A stretch of 64,000 nt of DNA. It comes from Mesorhizobium waimense. GTDB lineage: Bacteria > Pseudomonadota > Alphaproteobacteria > Rhizobiales > Rhizobiaceae. The DNA is taken from the NCBI RefSeq assembly GCF_003601975.1, contig NZ_QZWZ01000014.1:1-64000 (forward strand). The letters run 5' to 3'. This document shows, piece by piece, positions 10,454-18,036 of this stretch (position 1 is the stretch's first letter; each line of letters starts with the position of its first letter). The notes beneath the pieces are model-generated. The model ran no database searches. It worked only from the letters and a program-made list of their open reading frames with translations, and was not told where the DNA came from. Made by a program: the position numbers and the translations under genes.

Positions 10454-10699
10454 ATGACCGCGGAAGACGGAAAGAAACAGCTTTTGCACCTGGTTTTCGG
10501 CGGCGAGCTGAAAAAGCTGGGCGGAACCGAATTCCGCGACCTCGATGGGCTCGACATCGTCGGCATCTACCCCGACTATCAATCCGCGCACACGGCCTGG
10601 AAGGCCAAGGCGCAAGCCAGTGTCGATAACGCCCATATGCGCTATTTCGTCGTTCACCTGCATCGGCTGCTCGACCCAGACAGCAAGGCCGTCGGTTGA
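10454..10699 (+). CDS. DUF4170 small protein at the head of the lipid A/Kdo block
   Basis: 81 residues with the DUF4170 pattern: an H-L-V-F-G-G-E-L strand, then F-x-D-L-D, then G-I-Y-P-D-Y, a helix with A-W-K-A-K-A-Q, and M-R-Y-F-V-V-H-L-H-R-L-L at the end. The function of the family is unknown. In alphaproteobacteria it is commonly found beside the acyltransferase and waaA genes, as here. The stop codon overlaps the alternative TTG start of the following acyltransferase, so the two are probably made from one message. No signal peptide or membrane segment is present, so it is probably cytoplasmic. Confidence 0.82.
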   Translation: MTAEDGKKQLLHLVFGGELKKLGGTEFRDLDGLDIVGIYPDYQSAHTAWKAKAQASVDNAHMRYFVVHLHRLLDPDSKAVG

Positions 10700-10704
10700 T
10701 TTCC

Positions 10705-11496
10705 ATGGACCATGATGTGGCGAAAGCGCCGGCCGGCGAGGCCGCGCCCGCGGGCCGCGGCGGCAGCCGTGCCACCAAGGCCTTCTGGCGCAGGGTCCGC
10801 GAACCGCTGGCGCAGTCGCGATTCGTCAAGAACCTCATTGTCGGCCTGCTCGCCCAGTTCGTGCGCCTGGTGCGCCTGACCAATCGCATGGTCGACGGAT
10901 CGGCTGAGGTCGCCGGCGGCGCCTACGCGCATCTGGAACCCGGCATCATCGCGCTCTGGCACGGCCAGCATCTCCTCACCCCGGCCTACTATCCCAAGGG
11001 CCGGCCGCTGGTCGCCATGGTCTCGCGCAGCGCCGATGCCGAGCTCAACGCGCTGATGCTCGAGAGATTCGGCATCGAGGCCGTGCGCGGCTCCGGCGGA
11101 CGCGACAGCACCAGGCATCTCGACAAGGGTGGCGCCAAGGCGCTGATTGCCCTGAAAAAGTCGCTCACGGCCGGCAAGAACGTCGCCATGATCGCAGACA
11201 TACCCCACGGTACGCCGCGCGACGCGGGGCTCGGCATCGTCCTTCTGGCGCGGCTCTCGGGTCGCCCGATCATGCCCGCGGCCATCGCCACCAGCCGCCG
11301 CAAAGTGCTGGAGAAGAGCTGGGACAAGACCACGATCAACCTGCCTTTCGGCCGCGCATCGATCGTTCTCGGAACGCCGGTGCTGGTTCCGGCCAATGCC
11401 GACGACGCCGAAATGGAGCGCAAGCGCCAGGAACTGACCGCCTCGCTCAATGCCGCCACCGCCGAGGCCTACCGCCTCGTGGGCGGTCGCAAATGA
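10705..11496 (+). CDS. Lysophospholipid acyltransferase-like protein (DUF374), lipid A region
   Basis: 263 residues from the ATG at 10705; a TTG at 10696, overlapping the previous stop, is also in frame. A hydrophobic helix at about residues 45-65 would anchor it to the membrane. The sequence I-I-A-L-W-H-G-Q-H near residue 85 carries the His expected in LPLAT-type acyltransferases (with Gln replacing the usual Asp of HX4D). G-S-G-G-R-D-S-T-R-H and A-D-I-P-H-G-T-P follow, both typical of DUF374. Its position directly before waaA points to acylation of a lipid A precursor, but the acyl donor and position are unknown. It overlaps waaA by four bases (ATGA). Confidence 0.82.
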   Translation: MDHDVAKAPAGEAAPAGRGGSRATKAFWRRVREPLAQSRFVKNLIVGLLAQFVRLVRLTNRMVDGSAEVAGGAYAHLEPGIIALWHGQHLLTPAYYPKGRPLVAMVSRSADAELNALMLERFGIEAVRGSGGRDSTRHLDKGGAKALIALKKSLTAGKNVAMIADIPHGTPRDAGLGIVLLARLSGRPIMPAAIATSRRKVLEKSWDKTTINLPFGRASIVLGTPVLVPANADDAEMERKRQELTASLNAATAEAYRLVGGRK

Positions 11497-12809
11497 GTGA
11501 GCGCTGGGCGCGCGCCATGCTGTCGGCCTACCGCTATGCTGGCGCCGCCGCCTATCCGCTGATCGGGCCCTACGTCGCCTGGCGCACCTCCCGTGGCAAG
11601 GAAGATCGAGTGCGCCGGCGCGAGCGCTACGGCGTCGCCGGTCGTCCGCGCCCGGAAGGGCCGATGATCTGGATCCATGCGGCGAGCGTTGGCGAGACGC
11701 TCGCTGTCATTCCCCTGGTCGAGAGCATCCTCGATTACGGCGTCAACATCGTGCTGACCACCGGCACCGTCACCTCCGCGCAGGTCGCCGACGAGCGCCT
11801 TGGCGCCCGCATCATCCACCAATATGTGCCGCTTGATCTCAAGCCGGCGGTCAGCCGTTTCCTCGACCATTGGCGGCCGGACCTGGCGATCATCGCCGAA
11901 TCGGAAATCTGGCCGATGACCATGCTGGAACTCGGCGCGCGGCGCGTGCCGCAGGTGCTGGTCAACGGCAGGCTGTCCGACCGCTCCTTCACCTCCTGGA
12001 AAAAGCGCGCCAACATCGCCGAGGCCCTGTTCGAGAACCTTGCCCATGTCGTCGCCCAGTCGGATGTCGACGGCGAGCGATTCCGCTCGCTGGGCGCCCG
12101 GCCGGTCACCGTGTCGGGCAATCTCAAGGTCGACACCTCGCCGCCGCCGGTCGACGAACGGGCGTTGTCCTCGCTGAAGCGCCAGCTCGGCGAGCGGCCG
12201 ACCTGGGCGGCGATCTCGACCCATGACGGAGAGGAAGTGGTGGCGGCGGAAGTCCATGCCATGCTGCACAGGCGCCATCACGGCCTGCTGACGATCATCG
12301 TGCCGCGCCATCCCGACCGCGCCGAGGCGCTGGCCGTGCAGATTTCCGGCATGGGCCTGAAGCTTGCCCGGCGCAGCAAGGGCGACAGGATCACCGCCGA
12401 TACCGATATCCTGCTCGGTGACACGATCGGCGAGATGGGCCTTTACCTCAGGCTGACGGAGATCGCCTTCGTCGGCCGTTCGCTGACCTCCGAGGGCGGC
12501 CAGAACCCGCTGGAACCAGCGATGCTCGAGACGGCGGTGCTCGCCGGCCGCAACGTGCAGAATTTCCGCGAGGCCTATCAGCGGTTGCTCGACAGCGGCG
12601 GCGCGAGACTCGTGCGCGACCGCGACATGCTGGCCGGCGCCGTCAATTTCCTTTTGACCAACGAGGCGGCCCGCTATGAGATGATGGCGGCCGGTGTGGC
12701 GACCGTCGACGAGATGCGCGGCGCGCTTGCGCGCACGCTGAAGTCGCTGGAGCCCTACATCCAGCCGCTGGTCGTCAAGTCGCGCCTGAAGGGCGCCAAC
12801 GGGAGGTAG
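11493..12809 (+). CDS. waaA: 3-deoxy-D-manno-octulosonic acid (Kdo) transferase
   Basis: 438 residues, the usual size for this GT30 enzyme, which adds one or more Kdo residues from CMP-Kdo to the lipid IVA core on the inner face of the inner membrane. An N-terminal hydrophobic helix is at about residues 12-30. H-A-A-S-V-G-E-T places the catalytic Glu at residue 68. E-S-E-I-W-P near 130 and the GT-B C-terminal signature with G-G-Q-N-P-L-E-P-A near 335 follow. The ATG overlaps the stop of the acyltransferase gene, and lpxK starts immediately after, forming a coupled lipid A assembly operon. Confidence 0.95.
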   Translation: MSERWARAMLSAYRYAGAAAYPLIGPYVAWRTSRGKEDRVRRRERYGVAGRPRPEGPMIWIHAASVGETLAVIPLVESILDYGVNIVLTTGTVTSAQVADERLGARIIHQYVPLDLKPAVSRFLDHWRPDLAIIAESEIWPMTMLELGARRVPQVLVNGRLSDRSFTSWKKRANIAEALFENLAHVVAQSDVDGERFRSLGARPVTVSGNLKVDTSPPPVDERALSSLKRQLGERPTWAAISTHDGEEVVAAEVHAMLHRRHHGLLTIIVPRHPDRAEALAVQISGMGLKLARRSKGDRITADTDILLGDTIGEMGLYLRLTEIAFVGRSLTSEGGQNPLEPAMLETAVLAGRNVQNFREAYQRLLDSGGARLVRDRDMLAGAVNFLLTNEAARYEMMAAGVATVDEMRGALARTLKSLEPYIQPLVVKSRLKGANGR

Positions 12810-12810
12810 C

Positions 12811-13839
12811 GTGACCTCCGAGGCGCCGCCCTTCTGGTGGGAAAAGCCGGACTGGCGCGTGCTGGCGCTGTCGCCGCTGTCGGCCGCCTATGCCGTTGTC
12901 GCCGGCCGCCGCATGCGCCGTGCGCCGCGCGAAAAGGTCGAGGCACCGGTGCTGTGCGTCGGCAATTTCACCGTCGGCGGCACCGGCAAGACGCCGGTGG
13001 CGATCACGCTGGCCAGGCAGGCCAAACGCATGCAGCTCAATCCTGGCTTCCTGTCGCGCGGCCATGGCGGCTCGTTCGCGCAGCCGCATCTCGTCGATCC
13101 GCATCACGACGCCGCCAAGCATGTCGGCGACGAGCCGCTGCTGCTGGCCGAACATGCGCCGGTCGCGGTGACGCCGAACCGTGCGGCGGGCGCCAGGCTG
13201 CTCATCGAGGAGCATGGCTGCGACTTCCTCATCATGGACGACGGCTTCCAGAGCGCGCGCATTCATATCGACTTTGCGCTGGTCGTCGTCGACACGCGCT
13301 ACGGCATCGGTAATGGCCGCGTCATCCCCGGCGGGCCGCTGAGGGCAAACATCGTCGACCAACTGGTCTTCACCAGCGCGCTGCTAAAGTTGGGCGAGGG
13401 CACCGCGGCCGATGCGGTGGTACGCCAGGCGGCGCGCGCCGGCCGGCCGATCTTCGAGGCGCGCACCGAACCTCGGGGTAAGGTCCGCTTTGCCGGCGGG
13501 CGCTTTCTGGCCTTCGCCGGTATCGGCCATCCCGAAAAATTCTTCGACACGCTTCGCGCAGCCGACGGCGAGGTGGTGCTCTCGAGGGCCTTTCCGGATC
13601 ATCATTTCTATGGCGAGGACGAGCTTGCCGAACTCGCCGGCACCGCGCGTCGCGAAGGGCTTCGCCTCGTCACCACGGCCAAGGATGCTGCGAGGTTGCG
13701 CCACGGCGCGGCACCTGCCGGGTTCCTGGAGCAGCTCGACGTGCTGGAGATCGACACCGTGTTCGAACTCGACCACGTGCCCGAACGCATCATCGACGAA
13801 ACGCTGGATGCATGGCGGCAGCGGAAGTTGCGGGGCTGA
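12811..13839 (+). CDS. lpxK: Tetraacyldisaccharide 4'-kinase
   Basis: 342 residues from a GTG at 12811 with GGGAGG just upstream, inside the waaA stop region. LpxK phosphorylates the 4' position of the disaccharide lipid A precursor at the inner membrane. The P-loop G-N-F-T-V-G-G-T-G-K-T is at residues 51-61, preceded by a hydrophobic helix at about 17-33 for membrane attachment. The D-D-G-F-Q motif near residue 140 supplies the catalytic and metal-binding acids. The gene is co-directional with waaA and ends exactly where the convergent DUF2093 gene ends, with no bases between the two stop codons. Confidence 0.95.
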   Translation: MTSEAPPFWWEKPDWRVLALSPLSAAYAVVAGRRMRRAPREKVEAPVLCVGNFTVGGTGKTPVAITLARQAKRMQLNPGFLSRGHGGSFAQPHLVDPHHDAAKHVGDEPLLLAEHAPVAVTPNRAAGARLLIEEHGCDFLIMDDGFQSARIHIDFALVVVDTRYGIGNGRVIPGGPLRANIVDQLVFTSALLKLGEGTAADAVVRQAARAGRPIFEARTEPRGKVRFAGGRFLAFAGIGHPEKFFDTLRAADGEVVLSRAFPDHHFYGEDELAELAGTARREGLRLVTTAKDAARLRHGAAPAGFLEQLDVLEIDTVFELDHVPERIIDETLDAWRQRKLRG

Positions 13840-14073
13840 CTACCGCCGGCTGCGCAGTTCCGGATTCGCCTCGATCTCACGCCGTAGCGAGGCGGTGGCG
13901 TTCGCGTAAGGCTCCTGCCTGGCCACGCTCCAATATTTGAGCTCGTCGAGCGGGATGCTCTCGCCGGTCACCGCGCAGCGCACGAAGGCGCCAGGACTGG
14001 TGACCTGGAAATCGCCATCGAGATAACGAATCCGGGCTTCCTTGCCGCCAGGGCCTTCGAAACGGTTCATCAT
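13840..14073 (-). CDS. DUF2093 small protein
   Basis: 77 residues with the DUF2093 pattern: N-R-F-E-G-P-G-G-K-E-A, then R-I-R-Y-L-D-G-D-F-Q-V, then V-x-C-A-V-T-G-E-S-I-P-L-D-E-L-K-Y-W-S-V and Q-E-P-Y-A. The function is unknown; members are small soluble proteins found next to lpxK in many Rhizobiales. The G-x-F-V-R-C-A-V-T-G sequence has one cysteine only, so a zinc ribbon is unlikely. It is convergent with lpxK with abutting stop codons and no room for a separate terminator. Confidence 0.85.
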   Translation of the reverse strand: MMNRFEGPGGKEARIRYLDGDFQVTSPGAFVRCAVTGESIPLDELKYWSVARQEPYANATASLRREIEANPELRSRR

Positions 14074-14175
14074 GGGGTGGCGCCAAGGTTCATGAGGATG
14101 TCATCGCCATAAATTGCCGGCAAGGTCAAGCTTGACGCAATGCTGATGCCCTATTGTCCGATCGGATACTGCAAG

Positions 14176-14268
14176 CAATTCCAGGAAAAGTGTGAAACGG
14201 TTTTCCGTCCGGAATTGCGTCAACAAACAGATAGAGCGGTTCGGCGTTTCCGTGAAACGATGAACCGC
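14176..14268. repeat. RIME-like mosaic palindromic intergenic element
   Basis: Two consecutive imperfect palindromes. The first runs from CAATTCC (14176-14182) to GGAATTG (14211-14217), with GGAAAA/TTTTCC inside. The second runs from GCGGTTC (14236-14242) to GAACCGC (14262-14268), with GCGTTTC/GAAACG inside. Two adjacent large palindromes of this size are the architecture described for Rhizobium-specific intergenic mosaic elements. The IS481-type element is inserted directly after it. Apart from this, I see no gene between 14074 and the IS. Confidence 0.6.
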
Positions 14269-14330
14269 ACTAGATGTTTGATCCCGGGCTTTGATGGAGC
14301 ATCCTTATCTTCCGAATCAAAGGATGCGCT

Positions 14331-14398
14331 ATGGGCCAAGTTCTGCATGGGAGCGCCACAACGACAGAGGCGGTCCGTCGAGCGATACAACATAGTCA
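14331..14398 (+). pseudogene. IS481-family transposase, N-terminal piece (split by insertion)
   Basis: The ATG at 14331 opens a frame whose first 22 residues (M-G-Q-V-L-H-G-S-A-T-T-T-E-A-V-R-R-A-I-Q-H-S) are the standard start of a common rhizobial IS481-type transposase. The reading then runs into the left end of the inserted IS1111-type element. The continuation expected in relatives (Q-E-S-L-R-T-L-A-K-R-Y-G) is found at 15783-15820. Confidence 0.85.
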
Positions 14399-14650
14399 TG
14401 TCTGGACGGCGCCCGCAGATCAAGGGTTTGTTTTCGGCGATGGGATGGTCTCGGGTGCGGTCATGTCTCCGGCCTGTTGTTGCGGTACTGTGACCGCTGG
14501 CCCTGATGGTGTCCGCTGATCCTTTGGCCTGATCAAGAGAACGAGCTCGAAGCTCCGACTACGTTGCAGGCTTTCGGGATATGTCCTCGTCTGTTCCCAT
14601 CACGTCATTGTCACCCTCGATTCTGGACCGCTGCCTCAGCCGTTTTTCCG
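14399..14650 (-). ncRNA. Candidate bridge/seekRNA region of the IS1111-type element
   Basis: About 250 bases between the transposase stop and the nearer element end encode no protein of their own. In characterised IS110/IS1111 elements one non-coding end is transcribed into a structured guide RNA (bridge RNA or seekRNA) that pairs with target and donor; in the IS1111 group it lies downstream of the recombinase gene, as here. I infer the RNA from position and length only and did not fold it or match guide loops. Confidence 0.4.
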
Positions 14651-15691
14651 TTACGCCGGCGTACCGGCATAGCGTGCGTCATCACGCATGAGTGCGAAGG
14701 CGATGCGGGCGAGCTTGTTGGCGGTCGCCACGGCGACAAGCTTGAATGGCTTGGTCTCCATCAGGCGGTCAGCCCAGCTTCTCAACGCATCGCTGCAACG
14801 TTTGCGATGGAAGAGGACCGCGTGAGCGCCGACAACGAGCAGCTTGCGCAGATATCGGTTTCCCATCTTGGAAACGCGCCCCAGCCGCTCCTTGCCGCCT
14901 GATGAACTTTGCCGGGGCGTTAGCCCGAGGAAGGCCGCGAACTCACGCGGGCCCGAGAAAGCGGAGATATCCTGGATACTTGCGGCAAGCGCAGAGGCGG
15001 TGACGGGACCGATGCCGGGAACGGTCATCAGACGGCGCGCGGTGTCATCGGCTCTGGCGAGAGCCAGAATGGCTCGATCGCTTTCCCCGATCTCTTCATC
15101 GAGTTCGTTCAACCTACGCACCACAGGCAACAAGGCCGAGCGCACGACCGCCGGGATCATGTCGTTGCTTTCCATGATGAGAACCGCCAGAGCACGGGCA
15201 TTGTTCGGTCCCTGCGCGGCGATGATCCCGATTTCGGCCAGATGGCTGCGCAGGGCATTGAGCATTTGCGTGCGTTGCGCCACCAAAAGTTCGCGCACCT
15301 TATGGTGCATGAGCGCAGCCTGGTTCTCGACCGATCGCACCGGTACAAAACGCATGGAGGGCCGCGTCACCGCCTCGCAGATGGCCGCTGCATCAGCGGC
15401 GTCGTTCTTCTGGCGACGGACATAGGCCTTCACGTACGCTGGCGGCATCAGCCGCACATCATGGCCACACTTTGCCAGTTCGCGAGCCCAATGATGGGCC
15501 GAGCCGCATGCTTCTATGCCGATCAGGCACGACGGCAGACGCTCGAAGAATGCCAGCACATCTTTGCGCCGTAGCGCACGAGACATGACGACACGGCCGG
15601 CAGCGTCGACAGCGTGGACCTGGAAGACATGCTTGGCCAGATCGAGGCCGACGGTGGCTACAGCATTGAGTTCGATGTTAGTCTTTTCCAT
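14651..15691 (-). CDS. IS110-family (IS1111-group) transposase/recombinase
   Basis: 346 residues from the ATG at 15691. The N-terminal DEDD (RuvC-like) domain shows V-G-L-D-L-A-K-H-V-F-Q-V-H (first Asp), G-I-E-A-C-G-S-A-H-H-W-A (Glu) and K-N-D-A-A-D-A (Asp pair). The C-terminal Transposase_20 domain has V-P-G-I-G-P-V-T-A-S-A-L near residue 240 and a conserved Ser-rich stretch T-P-R-Q-S-S-S-G-G-K, which includes the catalytic Ser of this family. All key residues are present and the frame is open, so it is probably functional. It sits inside an IS481 remnant, between subterminal repeats. Confidence 0.93.
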   Translation of the reverse strand: MEKTNIELNAVATVGLDLAKHVFQVHAVDAAGRVVMSRALRRKDVLAFFERLPSCLIGIEACGSAHHWARELAKCGHDVRLMPPAYVKAYVRRQKNDAADAAAICEAVTRPSMRFVPVRSVENQAALMHHKVRELLVAQRTQMLNALRSHLAEIGIIAAQGPNNARALAVLIMESNDMIPAVVRSALLPVVRRLNELDEEIGESDRAILALARADDTARRLMTVPGIGPVTASALAASIQDISAFSGPREFAAFLGLTPRQSSSGGKERLGRVSKMGNRYLRKLLVVGAHAVLFHRKRCSDALRSWADRLMETKPFKLVAVATANKLARIAFALMRDDARYAGTPA

Positions 15692-15782
15692 GGGACGGTG
15701 CTCCTTCAGATGAGTGCTCGACAGCAGCCATCTTGGCATGCCTCTCACGAGGATGATGCCGTTGCGGGCGCCGTCCACCCCA

Positions 15783-16417
15783 TCAAGAGAGCCTGAGGAC
15801 GCTGGCCAAGCGCTACGGGATCAACCAGAAGACGGTTGCGAAGTGGAAGAGGCGAGCTTCGGTCTCCGATCTACCGACTGGTCCGAAGGAACCGAGATCG
15901 ACGGTGCTCTCGATTGAGGAGGAGGTCATTGTCGCTTTCCGCCGCTACACGCTGCTGCCGCTCGCGGTTGATCGCGGCCGTGCCCTACAAGATCCACACC
16001 GTGCTTACCGACAATGGCATCCAGTTCACCACCCCCGGTGCCGGTGGCTCGGCGGTGCCGCTGATCAAGGAGGCAATCGCCAATGGCGAGATATTCCGCG
16101 CTCACGCCTTCGAATACGCCTGCGCCAGGAACGACATCGAGCACCGCACGACCAAGGCCAGGCATCCGTGGACCAACGGCCAGGTCGAGAGAATGAACCG
16201 GACTATCAAGGACGCCACCGTCAAGCGCTTCTACTACGAGAGCCACGACCAACTCCGCACCCATCTCGCCGACTTCGTCGCCGCCTACAACTTCGCCCGC
16301 AGGCTCAAGACCCTCAAGGGTCTCACACCCTACGAGTTCATCTGCAAGGCGTGGGCGTCACAACCGGAACGCTTCAAACTCAATCCGCTCCAGCAAATGC
16401 CGGGACCAAACATCTAG
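15783..16417 (+). pseudogene. IS481-family transposase, remaining part (internal deletion)
   Basis: Resumes with the helix-turn-helix L-R-T-L-A-K-R-Y-G-I-N-Q-K-T-V and runs in one frame to about 15970. There it jumps to another frame at L-I-A-A-V-P-Y-K-I-H, losing roughly 110 residues that in relatives hold the first catalytic Asp. The second Asp (V-L-T-D-N-G) and the Glu (T-N-G-Q-V-E-R-M-N-R-T) remain. The stop codon TAG lies inside the CTAG target duplication. With the first part at 14331 this is a dead transposase. Confidence 0.88.
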
Positions 16418-16426
16418 CTGACCGGC

Positions 16427-17023
16427 ATGGACATTTCCTCTGCCCGCCTGACATCGTTGTTGCGGGAAGCATTGACGCCGGAGGCTTTGCCGTCGGCTAA
16501 GGCCGATCCGGTGAGGACGGCGCTGGTCAAGGCATTGGTCGCGCCGCCGGAACCGGCGGCCGGGCCATCGCAGCCGGTGGCAGTCGCGCTGCCGACCCTG
16601 TTGCCGGCCATCGCGCCCGGCACGCATCAACAATTGTCCTCGGCCGAGATTGAGAATGCCTATCGGCTTCTGATCGACCCGGGCACGGATTCGGCAAGCG
16701 ATGCTGCGCCGGTCGCAGCCGTCGCGAGGAGACAGGCGCCGGAAGCCGATACCGCGCAACGTAGCCTGGTGTTGTCCCCGGTGGTCGCAGATGAGGGCGG
16801 CAAGCCAATTGCCATGCCCTGGCTGGCGCTTCTTGCGGCGGAGATCGCGCCGCTTCGCCGTGCTCCCGCCACCGGTTCGGCGACAAGACAGGGGCAGGGC
16901 GGCTCCCGGCCGGGCGACACGGGGGAGCCCCAACCCAGGAAGATGAGCATCGGACTGATGTCGCTTGGCGCCGGGTTGCTTGCCGTCGCGATCGTCGGCT
17001 TTGTACTGATGGTGCTTCGCTAA
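16427..17023 (+). CDS. Hypothetical protein with C-terminal membrane anchor
   Basis: 198 residues of unrecognised family. Most is low-complexity, rich in Ala and Pro, and predicted disordered. The last 22 residues (about 173-195: S-L-G-A-G-L-L-A-V-A-I-V-G-F-V-L-M-V-L) form one membrane helix with the protein tail outside or very short. No enzymatic motif is seen. The ATG is only nine bases after the CTAG duplication of the IS481-type element and has no good ribosome site, so the insertion has probably cut off its native promoter. Its end overlaps by four bases the convergent LysR gene. It is either weakly expressed or a decaying gene. Confidence 0.55.
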   Translation: MDISSARLTSLLREALTPEALPSAKADPVRTALVKALVAPPEPAAGPSQPVAVALPTLLPAIAPGTHQQLSSAEIENAYRLLIDPGTDSASDAAPVAAVARRQAPEADTAQRSLVLSPVVADEGGKPIAMPWLALLAAEIAPLRRAPATGSATRQGQGGSRPGDTGEPQPRKMSIGLMSLGAGLLAVAIVGFVLMVLR

Positions 17024-17946
17024 CTCTCGGCCTCGATGAACGCCTCGATCTTTTCCGGCGCCAGTCCGGCCTGCGCCGCGATGCGCCGGGCAAGGTCGGC
17101 GGCGGCGGCGCGCGGGCGGCCAGCCGGCCGGTCGAGCCAGTAAGAAATCGGATTGAGCGCGACGCGGTCGTCAACCGCGACGATACGGCCCGACTTCAGC
17201 TGGTCCTGCGTTAGCGGCGGCCGCGCCAGTGCGATGCCCAGCCCATGCGCGGCTGCGTCGAGTACCAGATTATAGTCCTCGAAGCGGCGGTCGTGCGGGC
17301 GCGGGCGATAGTCGATACCTTGCGCCGCGAACCAGGCGCGCCATGTGGACGCATCGGAATCGTTGATCAGCGGGAATTTGAGCAGCCGGGCAGGGTCGCC
17401 GCGGCCGATTTCGCTCGCGAGATCCGGCGAGGCGATCGGGAACACATGTTCCTCGAACAGCTGCACCGAAACGCGTCCTGGAATGCGGCCGCGCCCGCAG
17501 CGCACCGACAGATCGATGCCTTCATCGGCGAGATCGGCCTGCCGGTTGTCGACATCGAGTACGATGCGCAGTTTGGTCGGGTGGCTCTCAAGCGCTGCCA
17601 TGCGCGGCATCAGCCACAGGCCGCTGACCGAGGGGATCGAGGTCAGTCGCACCACGGCTGTGCCGCGCGGCTCGACCCAGCGGTCGGAATTGCTCGCGAT
17701 CAGCGCGAAAGCCTCGGTGGTCCTGAGATGCAGCCGATTGCCCTCGATCGTCAGCGACACGCCGCGCGCGCCACGATCGAACACTTTCAGCCCCAGCCAG
17801 TCCTCCAGCTTGGCGATCTGCCGGCTGACGGCGCCATGGGTGAGGTTGAGCTTTTCGGCGGCGGCCGAAAAACTCCCGGTGCGCGCCGCCGCGTCGAAGG
17901 CGCGCAAGGTCTCAAGCGGCAGCATTGGTTCTGAGCTGTGATCCAT
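17020..17946 (-). CDS. LysR-family transcriptional regulator (GcvA-like branch)
   Basis: 308 residues from the ATG at 17946; the frame is open further upstream but that part has no family sequence. The winged helix is at residues about 8-65 (L-R-A-F-D-A-A-A-R-T-G-S-F-S-A-A-A, then N-L-T-H-G-A-V-S-R-Q-I). The effector-binding domain follows, with the D-L-S-V-R-C-G-R-G segment that marks GcvA-type LysR proteins. It diverges from an EamA-type exporter 90 bases away, the classic arrangement for a LysR protein controlling its neighbour and itself; an 18-base palindrome lies between them. Confidence 0.9.
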   Translation of the reverse strand: MDHSSEPMLPLETLRAFDAAARTGSFSAAAEKLNLTHGAVSRQIAKLEDWLGLKVFDRGARGVSLTIEGNRLHLRTTEAFALIASNSDRWVEPRGTAVVRLTSIPSVSGLWLMPRMAALESHPTKLRIVLDVDNRQADLADEGIDLSVRCGRGRIPGRVSVQLFEEHVFPIASPDLASEIGRGDPARLLKFPLINDSDASTWRAWFAAQGIDYRPRPHDRRFEDYNLVLDAAAHGLGIALARPPLTQDQLKSGRIVAVDDRVALNPISYWLDRPAGRPRAAAADLARRIAAQAGLAPEKIEAFIEAES

Positions 17947-17974
17947 GCTCACAGGTGACCCTCGATTTGCTCGT

Positions 17975-17992
17975 TTGTCAACCGGTCGGCAA
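17975..17992. promoter_or_regulatory. Palindrome in LysR/EamA divergent region, candidate operator
   Basis: TTGTCAACCGGTCGGCAA is an inverted repeat centred on ACCGGT, symmetric at 14 of 18 positions. It lies 29 bases upstream of the LysR start and 45 upstream of the transporter start. No classical T-N11-A box was found, so assignment to the LysR protein rests on position and symmetry only. Confidence 0.4.
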
Positions 17993-18036
17993 TAGCGTTT
18001 CTGTACGTCATGCAATTGAATCGCAAGGACGGTCAG

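Larger units (their letters stand above)
14396..15782 (-). mobile_element. IS110-family (IS1111-group) insertion element, apparently complete
   Basis: Bounded by the split IS481 reading frame: 1,387 bases, with TCA present at both junctions (14396-14398 and 15783-15785), so the ends are exact to within three bases. Exact 15-base inverted repeats TGGACGGCGCCCGCA sit just inside the ends (14403-14417 and, inverted, 15763-15777). Subterminal repeats a few bases in from the tips are the hallmark of the IS1111 group; the IS110 group proper lacks them. The transposase runs leftward, leaving about 250 non-coding bases after its stop and about 90 before its start. Confidence 0.85.
14270..16417 (+). 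mobile_element. IS481-family element, internally deleted, interrupted by an IS1111-type element; CTAG duplication included
   Basis: The left end ATGTTTGATCCCGG (from 14274) and the right end, read inward from 16413, ATGTTTGGTCCCGG, form terminal inverted repeats matching at 20 of 24 positions. CTAG occurs directly outside both ends (14270-14273 and 16414-16417), fitting the known CTAG target preference of IS481. The transposase starts at 14331, is split at about 14396-14398 by a 1,387-base insertion, and resumes at about 15783. A further loss of roughly 0.3 kb near 15970 removes the region with the first catalytic Asp. The element cannot move by itself. Confidence 0.85.

Noticed and set aside
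14140-14493. 117-codon open frame across the RIME element and IS ends
   Set aside because: It runs through repeat palindromes, the IS481 end and the IS1111 end in the wrong frame; an accidental frame.
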